The position numbers and the translations under genes are program-made. A stretch of 64,000 nucleotides of DNA from Struthio camelus (Eukaryota; Chordata; Aves; Struthioniformes; Struthionidae). The notes beneath the pieces were generated by a model that ran no database searches, was not told where the DNA came from, and was given only the letters and a program-made list of their open reading frames with translations. The stretch is from contig NC_090956.1 of assembly GCF_040807025.1 (NCBI RefSeq), positions 4,514,517 through 4,578,516 on the forward strand, written 5' to 3'. Positions 13,011 through 25,969 of this stretch are shown here, one piece after another (the first letter of the stretch is position 1; every line of letters begins with the position of its first letter).

Positions 13011-16000
13011 AGTCCTATACACAAGATCCGATGTGTCATGCAGCAGCTCTCATCAGCCAGAAAGCTATTGTCACTTAACGGGACTGAGTTTCAAAGGTAT
13101 GGACAGGGCAAAGGCTGTGGAAAGACCCGGCCTCTGAAATCTTTCCCTCCAGCGGATCTGTCCAAGCTGGGACTTGTTTACAGCAGGGTCCACTTACTTG
13201 TGAGGGGAGGCAAAGAGGGAGAGGGAGTGGTTTGTGCCGAGTGTGTGACTGTCATTGTGTCGGGTCACACTGGAATCCGAAGTCAGGGGCATAAGCATCT
13301 TTTGAGGCACAGCACATCAGCTGCTGCCTTCAGGCATCAGAAATAAAGGACTCCAAATCTGAACTTGGAAGTCAATCAAAATACCAAAAGATTGTCGTGC
13401 TTCTCATGTGCATAATCTAATGCCTAATTTGCATGCACCGCTTGTGTATCATAATCCCAGCTTTCCAGGGGATGTTGTTCCACTCCTGATCCCATCAGCA
13501 GATGGGCTACATCTGCACAAATGAAAACCACAGTTTCCCCCCTACTCAGATCTTTCCCACCAAACTGTCGGATGCAGCTGTTACCCAGGCCTCTGCCTTA
13601 TGCAGTCTTTGGTCTGGATGCACAGATTTTCTTTCACAAGCTTGTTGCCATTTCAGTCGCCCTTCAGGCGGCCCGGACACGAGCAAGCTCTGATCTGGAG
13701 TCACTGTGCTCCAACAAATATAATAAGCCTTGCTGAGTGCATAGTACTGGTTCACTTTTGTCTGTCTTGGAGCACGGGCACTGCTCAAAAACCCACAAAG
13801 ACTAACCCATTATTAATCAGTCTATTAGGCATATCGGGATTGGGAGAGCAAACGCGGGCAGTTGCTCACTTGAACACAGACCTCATTGTCAAATACTTCT
13901 TTGCAATCCTACTAAAAGGCAATCATGTGAATTTGCAAGTTTCTGCACCCCTCATCCTACAGGTAGGATCCAATGAAAAGATTTGCTCTGACCCTCTGGC
14001 ACCTGCAAATAGAATTGGAGGGGTAAAATGGAACCTGATCCCATGCATTTTCCAGAAAGTCCTGGAAAGACACATATTCCATCCCCTAAATAACAAGCAA
14101 TTGCAAAAACACACAGAGACTCACAACCTCATTCCTGAACTGGTTTCCCCCGAAACTGAGCCAGTGGTATTAGGAAAAGGTGTACTTGCAAGCTCTTCGG
14201 CTTAGATTTGCTAGGGCAAACTGAATAGCTTAAGGACAGGTAAATCCAATTTAGAGCATTTTGGAACCCATTGTAGAAACTGGACTTGAAAAGCAACATA
14301 GTCAAATTTTGATTCATCTTCACCTCTTTTATTTTATAAGTTTTTTCTCTTCGAACCGGGAGAGTCCCTCTAGCAAATCTCATCCTGTATCTTTCAGTTG
14401 TGATAAAATAACCTTCCAGCTGCCCGAACCTACACATCAGGGCATTAAGAGTGGAGTTTTGTCATAACATAAAGGGTCAAATAGCTTCCCTTTCTCTCTA
14501 TTTACTTACTTTCTGATATGAGCATTCATGTCATTCTCAACCTCTCCTGGGCAAAAGGACTTCTTTGCTTGTTAAAGCTGTACCAAAGCAACCAGCAAAG
14601 TTTGGCGAGGCTCTCCTCCCTGCTGCCAGGAGGGAGTGAACTGCACTGACTGAGAAACCATCTGGGATTTGGGTACTTTTTTTCCTCTTCCATTAAAGCA
14701 TAAATGTTTTGGCTACGTTAGTAAAACTGATCATTTTCTCTTGCACTCCTTGACTTTGTTTCTGTTACTTCTGGCCTACTTGAAACATCCTTTCCTATTC
14801 AACAATAACTCCACCAGCCTCCAAAGCCAAGCCTGCTGCCTCCCTGCACCAAGTCAGATCCAGTATCGTCTGGGGAGCAGCAATGAGCCCATCCATGCCC
14901 CCACTCTCTGCTCTCCTCTGGTCCCGGGATGTAACATCTTCCAGCACTGCATCCCCGCTGGGACAAGGCCTTGCCCTGCCCCCCGTGGGTCTCATTTAGG
15001 AGGCACCACCAACTTCTGCTTCTAAGCTGAAAACAGGGAGGTGCTTGTGGGTGCACCTCCCTCACCTGCCCATACCAATGGTTTAAGGGTGCTGACTGAA
15101 AGCATCCGTTGTGGCTGGGCAGCTGTCCAAGCAAGTTCGTGCAAGCTCAGCTGCATTTCCACGGGTAGGATCACTCTCCTGCATCTCAGTGTAGCCAACC
15201 CTTATATTGCACTGGGCAAAATCCACAGCCAGGGAAACAGGCCTCACAAGCTTGTACCCCCTCTGGTTATTCACAGCAGGGATATGTAAGGCTTCATCTA
15301 TAATCACCTAAAACCATCACATGATTCATGCTCTCACAGTACAGCAGCTGAGCACGCTGCAGGATACACAGCAACATACATTGGTGATGCACCATTACAC
15401 ACTATCCCATTGCAAGCCCTGTTGAAATGCTGCCATCAAATTATTTCAACTGATCAAAGTAGGAAAAAAAATAGAATATTAAAGTCCCAGATATCAAATT
15501 AATAAGAATAAAAGCATGTAGGTGAGAATTAAGAAGGCATTAACATTCTGATAGCATCTGCTGCCTAAATTAAACTACAGGGGAAAAAAAAAAAACGAGT
15601 TCAGCTGACGCTCAGGATCAGGACAAATAGTTCTCAAATGGAAATTACAGTTTTGAAAATTATGCACCAAAAAAAGGATCCAAATCCAAATTAGGACATT
15701 TCTGATTTGTGAAGTTCTTTTCCCAGGTGGGGATCTCAGGCTTGGCTGAAGGGCTGGCATCACGATTTGGCAAGATGCTACAGTTGCTCAGTTCCTACAT
15801 TCCCCAGCAGGACCAAAGTGACCCATTGCCCAATGGGGGCAGTGCCTTGTCACTTCTCTGGTCCCTGGGGGGGGCTCCATCCCCTTTTGGAGTGGCACCA
15901 TGAGGATGTGGTGCATGAAGTGTGTTTCATTCATGAAGACATCAACATGGGAAAGGAGGAGGAATTGGGCCTGGAGTTTCAAAGAAGCTCAATGCTAAAT

Positions 16001-17894
16001 TATGCGGATAACTGCATCCGTAATTTACATGAGCAGTTACTGTGACAACTAATAGTGAACGTCATAAGTAACCGGTTGAGCATGTAATGACCTGAGTTAT
16101 ATGCACCATCATGTCTCTCTGGCACACCAAATTAGGTGCGCATACACATTTTGCATGCCCCAACGGACTCCTACCTCAGCAAAGAGCCTTAATTTCACAG
16201 CACAAGCCTGATCTCAGCAGCCCAGCACAGTACAGACAGTTTATGCAATGCAAAGAGCTGGCACGAGCTCCATGGCCCAGGTCGGAATGGATCCTCAGAC
16301 AGCTAATTAATTTTTACTGCTCCTTTGTGAACTGTAAATTACCCTTCGTTTCCTAGATTTCTGTCCCATTTTTCCCCTGCCTTTCTGTAGCGAAGCAGTA
16401 AAAAGGGAAAAGTGCCAATAATGGGCTCTCGTTGTGATAAAAGCAGCCACAACTCACTCGCACTTTGAACAACGCTCTGCTTATGACCAGAATACAAAGG
16501 CAAACGGGTTTCAAGAAACTGTCCAGAGATAATGACTTTTCCTGGAGATGGGAGGATCTGGGGAATAGTTAAGAAAAAAGGAGCGGGGCGGGGGGGGAGG
16601 ATGCCTGTTTCTGCAGGACAAACACAACCAAGTTCGTCTCTTGCATGGGCTTAAAAACAAGATAAATAATCTTCACTTAGAGACCAAGTTCATCAGTATT
16701 GCCTGCATAAGAGCAAAGGGAAACTACTTACAACACTGAACCACTAACGTCCTGCCCTTCTCCCTCAGACAGGAAAGAGGAGCTTCTCTCCCAGAAAGGG
16801 CGACCTTCAGACCACACACACACCACGGTCTTTAGGGACCAGACCCTGAGCAAACGGTGCTGGAACAAGGACAGAGAGCTTTTTTTCACTACTGCTGTGA
16901 CTGTGTTCAAAGACTAAAGCTGCTGACTGAACGCAGATAACAACAACCTGCCAAGGGAAGATCTAAGAGTACATCCAAACCTGTTACCTTCAGCCATGCA
17001 TCTATCAGAGGAAGAAGTATCTGCAGGGTAAAAATCATAACACACCTGAGATGAACTTTGCACAGGCTCTGCTAAAATTCAGCACAGCTTCAGTGTGGTG
17101 AGAATCACTTCACCCTAGTGCTGGGACAAAAAGTTTTAGTGGAATTTTGATGTGGTTGCATCTACCAAATGCCCTTTGAAAGGCCATGGCTACAATAGCA
17201 CGGGGAAGATCTCTGGGTCCACGCTGTTGGGATGCTGCAGGAATGAGAACACGGCATTGCTGGGGTGCCTTTATGGGGCCTTCAGTATATTAGACACTTC
17301 TATTGCAAAACATCACATTCCTCACCTCTGACAGAGCCTCTTTTATCTCAGCTGCAGATTCCTAAGTCAAAATCGCTGCCAGATGACTGTGCACAGTGAG
17401 TTAATGGCCACAAAACCGGAGTGTCTCTTGCCTCAAGTCATTTACCCATAGCATCAATGACGTTATCATGTTCAGCCCATATTTACTACAGCTACAAACT
17501 GATTCAGAGAAACCTGGAGTACTGGATTAATCATTACTCTTGGGATGTTGAAAATGGATACCAGAACGGACTTCCAAATTAGGTATCTGAAAGTCCTGCA
17601 TCTCCCAGGAGAGCTCCATTACATCTCCGAACTCGTTCTAATGGAATCTATAGTATGTGAGCACGGCTTTGCCTCCCACAAGCCCTCCCTGCATAATTAG
17701 CCCCAGCTCAGATTGCTACTTTCTGTAATGGCTGGAGAACCACTTTCTTCAGGCTACTGAGATGAAAAGAGGAAATGTTTACTGCAAAATGCAAGTCAAC
17801 CACAGCCAGTGGGTCTGGACCATGGTGGAGGGATACAGAAATGGCTTCTTCTTTTTTTTTTTTTTTTTTTTTGCCTCAGAAATAGAACTCACTA

Positions 17895-17960
17895 AAAATA
17901 GCAGTTCCTCAGGAACAAGACTGCCTGAAAATAGCTGTTTCTCAGGAGCAGGGCTGGCTG
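17895..17960 (+). repeat. 33-bp tandem duplication, two copies
   Basis: Copy 1 (17,895-17,927) and copy 2 (17,928-17,960) share the frame 'aaaatagc.gtt.ctcagga' and an ending in 'ctg'. They are adjacent with no spacer and lie 22 bases downstream of a 21-base T run. They differ at several positions, so the duplication is not recent. Confidence 0.7.
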
Positions 17961-19814
17961 CTTCTGAAAGAAGTAGCTATTAATGTATAATTGTCCCTGA
18001 GGCTGGTTTCTGAGAAAATGCTGTACATATAGAGGGCTGTAATGAGATATGTTCATAGGCAGGAAAACATAGGCAGCCCTCTCTTGTCAGAGGTCCTGTA
18101 AACTCCAATAGTTCACATAAGTGCAATTGGTTCACTGATCTTAAGCACAATTAGATCCATAACAGCATTAGGAGGCATTTTCCCCTGTGCTGGTTTAGGC
18201 AGTACTGGGATTCTCTTATTATCTAGACCAGTAAATAACAAAGCTGGGGAATGCTGCTGCCATGAGCTCTAACTAAAGACCTACACTGGTTCTTCTCCCT
18301 GGACTGGGAAAGCCTTACAAAGCTAAAGTAGGCTTTGAAACTTCAGCACTCTCCTTCCGCAGCAGGTCCAGGAACTTTGTTGAATTGCAATCTACCTCCA
18401 ATTTCCTGCTCTACTCAGGGCTTAAAAGTTTTCTCATGTAGAATGTAGACGGTACGATGCAATAAACTTTCTGAAGAATGGCCCTACATTTCTACCACTA
18501 TGGTGTTGCCTTATAATGAGGAAACAACAATTGCTTGCGAGATTGGTTGACTGGGTGGTCATTCTGTAGCATTTCTCACTCACCCCTTTTTTCTCCTCAC
18601 AGGTTCAACAGTCTTTTCTCGTGTCTGCTTTCTTCTTTCCTAGCACAGCCATCCAATATCTGTACAGAGGCCATTCTCGTCCTGTTCTTTGGAGGAAAAC
18701 TCCAGCTGCCCAAAAGTAGCTGAAATCAGGAAAAATCCAGAAGAGGAGAAACTTGCAAAACAGCAGCAGCTTTAAGGAAACAGTAGCGCAGATGAAGTGC
18801 AGTGGGCTATGACTCTGACTGCCGCCATCCTTTCAGTCCCACAACACCAGGGCCAGAAATCATAGTGTCCTCTGTCGAGAGCATCATTGGATCCCAAAGG
18901 CTGGATGGGACTGGGCTCTGTCATTACTGGATGGAAATCTACAGAGGCCTCTTCCAGGCTGTGCTCTTACTGTTTCCTCATGTAGTCTCTTCCCTCTGTT
19001 CACTGGTGATCTGATGCTTTAGCATGCTGGTAACAGCAGAAGTAGCCTTCTGGAGGAAGAATAGGGCTGAGGTTCTGGCCACTGAGTAGCCCAAGGCACT
19101 TTTTAGCTCAAGAAATTACTCTCTTTGCCCTGACCAAATTCCAAAACAAGAAACGGCACTCTGCTTGCAGTTATTGTAGGCCGCAGTTTTCATTATGGAA
19201 AGTGCCTTTACTTCCATAGGTAGGTCTACACGGCAGCATGCAGCAAAAACAGACGTTCCCAGACTTGATTTTAACCTAGTTTCCTTGGGAAGGAATACCA
19301 GTGAAGATGCAGCCACACTGATTTCACATACCCAAGGCTGTGGGATACGTGTAAAACACAAATTCTGTGCTGCCGAAACTCTGGGTCGGCAGTTTGCCTG
19401 ACGTGATCAGGCAAAACTAGAGCAGGTGTACGTGTACCTGGCACACATCCATGACGTCTGACCTCACAGTTAATTAATCTTTCCCTTCCTTATTGCTAAT
19501 ATGCTCATATTGCTAATAATGGTGATACTATATAATAAAAAAATACATAATGCTAAACTGCATACATTAAGGGGAAGACATATACTACTGTATACATATA
19601 GTCCTTGCCTGTTTATTTTGTTAGAGTTTTTAAATATGTCTTGGGACCCTCAAATCAAATAGTCCACAAAAGACAGGGTGCTTGGCATCATTTCAGTTTG
19701 ATACCAGCAGGGTGTGGACCTTTTGCAGCTGAAATCAGTTTGATTAAAAAAGCATTTTGTTGCAGCCATCATACAGTGCTCATTAAAAAGCACTCTACAT
19801 CTGAATAGCATTTA

Positions 19815-19915
19815 TCACCCAGGAATCTCACCATGTTTTACAAAATGTAATTAATTAAACTTTACAACTCCCCTCGGAGAGAGAGATGGAAAATGGAGTT
19901 GCCTTAATCCATCAC
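19815..19915 (-). repeat. MIR-like ancient SINE relic
   Basis: The segment with 'aatctcaccatgttttaca', then 'ttaattaaactttacaactc', then 'gatggaaaatggagttgcc' follows the order of the reverse complement of MIR 3' and core sequence (cattttacagatggggaaact). It is recognised by eye only. Confidence 0.35.
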
Positions 19916-21168
19916 TGAAATGCAGCAAACAATGGGTTGGAGGAAAACAGCTGTTCAACAGCATGCAGCAGCTCTGGGACAAGAAGTGAAGCTCTCCAGG
20001 CAAAATCACCCAGGGAATGTACTACACACTTTGTGTTTGTCTGAATCATACAGTTACTTTCACTGTGGGTTAAATCTCAACTCCTGCAGAGAATTGTGTG
20101 ATTTCTCTTTCCCCCTAGGTTTATATCTGAGACACCTGGCAGCACAACATGACTTGTCTCCACAAGAAGTATGCCCTCTATTGAATCCCTGGTGCTGCTG
20201 AAGACCAGGGGCAGCCACAGCCCTGATCAGAACCAAGGGAGGCAGAAGATATAAAACCATACAGCCACAGTCTGCATCTCACAGTACTGGAATGCTGTGC
20301 AAGCTAGTGCTTAAAGGGGAGGGAGGGTAAAGTCCCCTTAATCCCTTGCCTACTTCCCTCTCCCTTCCCCACTGGTAAATCCACACCTGGTAAAGGTCAC
20401 CCTGAAATGAAATACGTTTGAGTATTTCCTGCTCCAGCTCAGCTCCCCTGTCCCAGTGGCCCGCAGTCCTGACCAGTTCACGCTGAAGAGCAGGAGAGGG
20501 AAGGGGGGTGCCCATGCGACCTGACTGAATGTCAAAGTCACATGGCTGAAATCCCACCCGACTCTTAGCTGATCTTTAGAGAGGAATCTCTTTCTCACCC
20601 TGGCTTTAAGCTCCTTTCCTGCCGAACATATAGGATAACACGGCCACTGGGCAAACCTGATTAAACAGGTCCGTTATGCCACTTTCACTACCTTGCAAAG
20701 AGCTAGAATTTGAGCTGGTGCAAGTTGGGAGGGGGGTGCGAAGCATCCCTGACTCATGAGTGAAGTACTACAACGAAAACCCAGAGATATGTGTGGGGAG
20801 GGAATGATGCAAAGAAACGTGTGCATCCATGCTGCACCAGAGAGAAGCACTAAGAAACAGGAGAACAGATGGAGGAGGAGGTATCTTACCAACTCATTCA
20901 CCAACTAATCAAACACAACTGTGAATCCTGTAACAGTGATTGCATCTATTGATCGGAGAAAGATGTATGGTCTAACTCTCTGCATGTGCAAGTGCTAAAC
21001 TGGAAGGCCTGGGCTATACATGTAATGAGAGACAATATGCTGCTGGGGGCTGAGCTGTGGCAATCCTATAAATCTCCTGATTTCTTAGTGTCTTCTAAGA
21101 AGACACTTAGATCATCCACCGGTGAAAGAATAAGAATGAACTCTAAATGAAACACTAATGCGTCTTGT

Positions 21169-21290
21169 CTCCTAAACACTTATTTCAGTCCGATGCCTTC
21201 CCACTGTTGCAGGTTAAGTGGCTGCAGCCATCAGGAAGAAGGAGTAACGCTGGGATACAAGCACTTCCTGAAGCGCAATGGAGAGATGCA
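21169..21290 (+). repeat. 122-bp inverted repeat, left arm
   Basis: This segment aligns without gaps to the reverse complement of 22,777-22,898, with 16 differences in 122 positions (about 87% identity, by hand count). Shared landmarks are 'ctcctaaacact' at the outer end, 'aggttaag.ggctgcagc' in the middle and 'tgggatacaagcacttcc' towards the inner end. Similarity stops sharply at 21,290 and fades outside 21,169. The arms enclose 1,486 bp. A pyrimidine-rich run followed by CAG resembles a splice acceptor, but no partner exon was found. Confidence 0.9.
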
Positions 21291-22776
21291 CTAGGTTAAA
21301 CTGGAAATCGGCTGTCTTCTGAAATCTGCAGGAAGCAACTTCAACAGGCATCTCCACAGCGCAGTGGAAGTGGTAACACCCCGGACTCACCGGTGCTTTT
21401 GGTGTGAATTAGACCCATGTCAGCAACAGACCTTCTGCCGAGATGTACGCTGGCAGAGTGAGAATAGCCACTGACTACTTCACCTGGGAAGGCCAGTTAG
21501 ACAACATCCACGCAAGGCCATGTAAGCGCTGAGCGTTTTCATCAGATGTAAAGGTGGGAAGGGAGGAAAGAGAGGAAAGATACAAGGATTGTGCTGGAGG
21601 AACTGACAGTGGATTCAAAGACAGTCACAAACAAGGTGATTTTTTAAGTTTCTGCTGCGCTATTTGCTTGGTTTCTAAATCCTCCCCACAGAACATGAAG
21701 CCCAGCTGCACAACCTTCCTGGTGAAGCACTCACACTTAGCCAAATAGGCATGTTGACAAGATGGGGTTCATTGCACAAACCTTCCCCGTGCTCATGAAT
21801 ACAGATCTGCTTGCACACACGGGAGATATGTTCATATGCTCCTCTGGATTCATACCACCATGGGCTTCCCAGTGGTTACACGTCTTTCCTCTTTTTAGCA
21901 AGAAGAAACTGGTTTTTACTGGCCCTAGTTTTATTTTTATGTTTGTTGATGGGGAGCAGGCAGTCTCAGATACGGCTGTCGCTGCAGTAGATTTCTTAGT
22001 GAAAATTCCTGCTTGGGTTTTACAAATGTTTTAATTAACGTAAATTATTTTACTACGTTTTACTACTGATAGCATATAATTATCTCCTCACAGGTATATA
22101 TTTAGCTAACCAGAAGGCTGATCAAAGACCTACAAAATAAGGTGCTTTTGCAACTGGCACTAGAAACAAGCAGAGACCAGCATGATGGGACCAAAGGCGG
22201 CAGGGGGAATTCCCCCTCCACAGTCCTCAACACCAGTGCCCAAATTTCCCCATTTGAAACGATTATCACAACATTAACTTACACATCTTACCAGAGGAGC
22301 ATGAAGATGCGCGAATACTTAAGTGTTGCGAAGAAGAAAAGAACCACGTAGAGGCTAAACTATTAATTACTGGTAAGCAATCTCCTTTGTGAAGTGTTTC
22401 GAGCTTGACTGAGGGAAATGGCTCTGTAATAACACAGAGCAACCAATCTGCTTACACTCATAGGTTAATTCTCTCGACTGATTTTGCTGGGTCCATCCCT
22501 AAATATTATTACCCATGTGAGGGAATTTACCGTTTTCCTGAGGAAGTCTGAGCACGGAAGAGATTCCAAACTCCACACCCCCTTCTGATCGTATTCAACT
22601 CAGGACCTCTAGCTTCCACTGCAAACACGTTTTCAGATGAGTAAGTTTGAGACCTATGCTAAGCAGCTGCGCTGCTCTCATCACCTCAAACTGTTCACAA
22701 AATTAAAAATAATAGATAGGATCAAGCTACCTGAGACCCCCCCTACCTTTTCTCCAAATTACTGGATGATAAAGCA

Positions 22777-22898
22777 TGCATCTCTACATTGAGCTTCTGG
22801 AAGTGCTTGTATCCCAGGGTTACTCTTTCTCCTTGATAGCTGCAGCCGCTTAACCTGTGACAGAGGGAAGACATCAGATTGAAACAAGTGTTTAGGAG
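22777..22898 (-). repeat. 122-bp inverted repeat, right arm
   Basis: This is the reverse-complement partner of 21,169-21,290. Of the 16 differences, 11 are transitions, which suggests neutral ageing after duplication. In the frame beginning just after the shared CAG, both arms stay open for more than 25 codons, but neither matches a protein I recognise. The arms could be terminal inverted repeats of a nonautonomous DNA transposon, or two oppositely inserted copies of one short repeat. Confidence 0.9.
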
Positions 22899-25800
22899 CC
22901 CAGAAGCACCCTATGCCAAACCACATGTTTCAGAATCTTATCTGTCCACTTGTGTAGGTTTGATCCTTTATTAAAAGCACTGGGTGCTTCGTCATCAGCT
23001 TCAGTGGGCGCAGGATCAGATAGGTAAATCCTCGTCTCTTGACCTTCTTGAAGGCCACTCTGTGCTACTTTACACACCCATGAATACTGTGTCTGCTTTT
23101 TACTATAGCGTCACTGAGCACCAGTCCCAGGTGAGACCCTGAGTGTCCAAGGTGTGGCATATAGAACAAAAAAATGGTCCCAGCCTCTAAGACCTTACAG
23201 TCTGAGGGAGGTTATATTTAACTCTTTGCTTCTCCTTCTAAACACCTTTAATTAAAAGTGTTACTTAACTCTTCAGCTGCATCTGAGTCTCTAGAATAAA
23301 AGCTACAACATTATGTGCTATGGCTGCTACTGGAAAAAGGAAATGTCTTTCGTGTTTATTGACGCCTTTTGCAAAATACGCTGGGTATCTGAATGACGTA
23401 CTCCCCATTATTTCCATGCCATTACTTATAAACGTCATGGCATTTTCTAGAGGGGTCCTCAGCAAGATGAAGACCTCAGGGCAACACTCCATTAGGCTTT
23501 TATTTTTAAAGGTTGGGTTAAACCTTCTTCAGACTGCTAGACGTAACTGTTTTTCTTTATTTAGGGTAGCTGAAGGAGACATTAAGTTTGTATTTCTACT
23601 CAAAATGCAAGATTGCTCAAGTATCTGAAAGCTCTCAGGGAATGGTCTCGGTAGGGTATTAAGCGGAAAGAAGACTGTGTGTGGATGGACAACACAGTTC
23701 AGGTGGAGGAGGAGAGAGAATATTTAAACAGGCAGGGAACGGAAACTTCAAACGGTCTGAACAATCATTGATATAAAACCTGGACTGAACACAAGAAATA
23801 GAGGGATTCTGGGTCACACTGCTGCCTGGAACAGGTCGGGAGCTGTGAGCAAGGAAATTGGCTCTCAACTGCATGATTTCTTCTGTGTTCAGGAAAAGGG
23901 GGCTGTGTGCATTCTTGTAAGTAAACAGAAATACATCAGAAATACCTTTCTTCATCACTACTCCTCCAAGCTGGATCTACCAACAAGACCTTGAATGTTG
24001 GCCAACAGCCGGGGTCAAAGGGAGGAAATGCGCGCTAGAGAACCTCCCACACATCTGTACCAGTTAACTCTTCCTGCCTGGTTCAGGATTAAGATGGCAT
24101 AAGGACAACAGTACTACTCCTCTCTTACTCTGTACCAGCGTGGGCAGTCCACACCAAGGTCTAAGTCACTGCTGTCTGTAACTGCACTGGAGATGTATCC
24201 TTTTTATGGACTTCCAATCCTACCCTAGCAACTCAGTCTTACCCAAACCCTGCTATAAGCAGTTTGAGCAACTCTATGTGCTCTTTCACTCTGCAGGCAA
24301 CTCCTTAGAACGAGGGACCTGGCATTGCCTTTTTTCCTGTAGGTAAATCAACCCGCCTTTCATGCGCAATCCTGTTTAAAACAATAGGTTGCCCTGCAAC
24401 AATGAGGAATGCAAGTTTGACAAGTACAGTAAAAAGGCCACAGAACAGTTCATCAGGGCACACTTCTGCAATAAAAAGACAGTTACTGGTAAAGTGCAAT
24501 AATAAAATAAAGGATAATTTAATAAAGGGAGTTTTAACTCATTTTAGAGGGAACAGATTCAGAACCATTTCTTTAAGTGAGCAGGCACACTGTATTTTCC
24601 TAATCCTAGTTTCTGCTAATAAGTAACAGGTAGTAATTTATTCCTTCTGCTTTTATCTTTATGTTAAGGGAGAGCACTGTTCAATATAAATACATTGATT
24701 TCTGTAAAATAGAGGCTGAAGACACAAGCCAGACATCTAGATCAGCCTCTAAGATGCATTACAGAGCAGCACAGTCTCTTGAGATGACAGAGGTCCCACA
24801 CCTCAAGTCACTTATTACCAGCTAACATAAGCCTTTCATGGCAAGAATCCTGCAATGGCATAACAGGATTCTGCGATCTAAGAAAAGTAGACGCTACAGA
24901 GTAGTTCCGTGTTTATGTAGGAGCCCCGTGGGCCCCCTTCAGTGTCCTTAATTTAGTCTTCATCATCTCTGATCCGTCCTAACAGTCCTCTGTGGGATGG
25001 AGATTTAATATTGAGGAAATCTGGGGACCTGGCTGACCTGTCAGAAGCAGTGGTGGATGGCTGCTCCCTGTTTACTGCTGTATCACTTTGCTTTTCAGAT
25101 TCAGCACAATAAACAACAACAAAACCTGACACTATTTTATGAACCTGAATGATACGATTTAAAACCTCTAGAGGTCAGGCTAATTTAGAGCATCTTTCCA
25201 GCAGGAGCATTTTGCTAAGTGCGAGTGACATCTGCTGGAATCCTCTCCCCCTTAAACCATCCTCCCTCCCATCATGGCCAGCTCTGCAGGTGTTTATCTG
25301 CCCAGCGTGGCTCTCCTGGGTGCCTGTCTGCATTAAAGCCCCCAGAAAGAGACGTGGGCAATATGAAATAAATCTGGGTGCCCCTTCCCTATTACAGGAG
25401 GCAAGGGTAGTCCTCATCCACACATCCTCATACGTTACCTCTTTTCCACTGCTCTGGTTAGGCAACTGTACTTCCAGGAGACAGGGAGGCCCGGCCTCTC
25501 CTTCGGTCTTTGACATCCTTTGAGAGGAGGTGGTAAAACGCGGCATGTTCCCACATGGAAAAATCCTGCCTGGGCACTGAAATGGGACCACACAATACAT
25601 TACTCACTCGTCACTTACTACCTGTGAAAAACGTGATCAGTGTTCCTCCTCTAGCCTTCAAGCCATCTAAGAAGGCTGTAGGAGAGGGCAGTTTGCCCTG
25701 GTCCCCCCCAGGAGAGATCTGAAAGTCCCTAGCTTCTTACATTACAATATATCTTAACATATTTAAACATGTTACAGTAGATAACATTACCAATAAACGT

Positions 25801-25969
25801 TTAAATATAAGTCACAATTTCTTCAGGCTAAGCACACGGGAAAAGGTTCATTTTGGGGACATCAGAAACCCTCCCGAACGATCCCGAAGGGAAGACGTGT
25901 GAACTTTTCTCTCCGTGGTGTTTTATCAGAGTTTGCCGCAGTTTGCACCTGTCTGTGCAGCAGGGCTGG
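22899..25969. other. Intergenic block left of ATP5MF
   Basis: No gene was recognised. The interval 22,940-23,215 reads like a worn amniote repeat ('tcagtgggcgcaggatcag' near 23,003 and 'taagaccttacagtctgagg' near 23,190), but the family cannot be assigned. A plus-strand AATAAA stands at 25,791-25,796 with no upstream gene that I could connect to it. The segment 25,755-25,780 is a near-palindrome rich in A and T. Confidence 0.55.

Larger units (their letters stand above)
11573..21168. other. Intergenic block, no gene recognised
   Basis: Open frames are short, apart from a 201-codon frame at 13,600-14,205 that has no recognised domain. A MIR-like relic (about 12,810-13,010), a 21-base T run (17,852-17,872), a 33-bp tandem duplication (17,895-17,960) and another MIR-like relic (about 19,815-19,915) are listed separately. 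An octamer motif ATTTGCAT stands at 13,427-13,434. No promoter, CpG island or splice-bounded exon was found. Confidence 0.6.
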
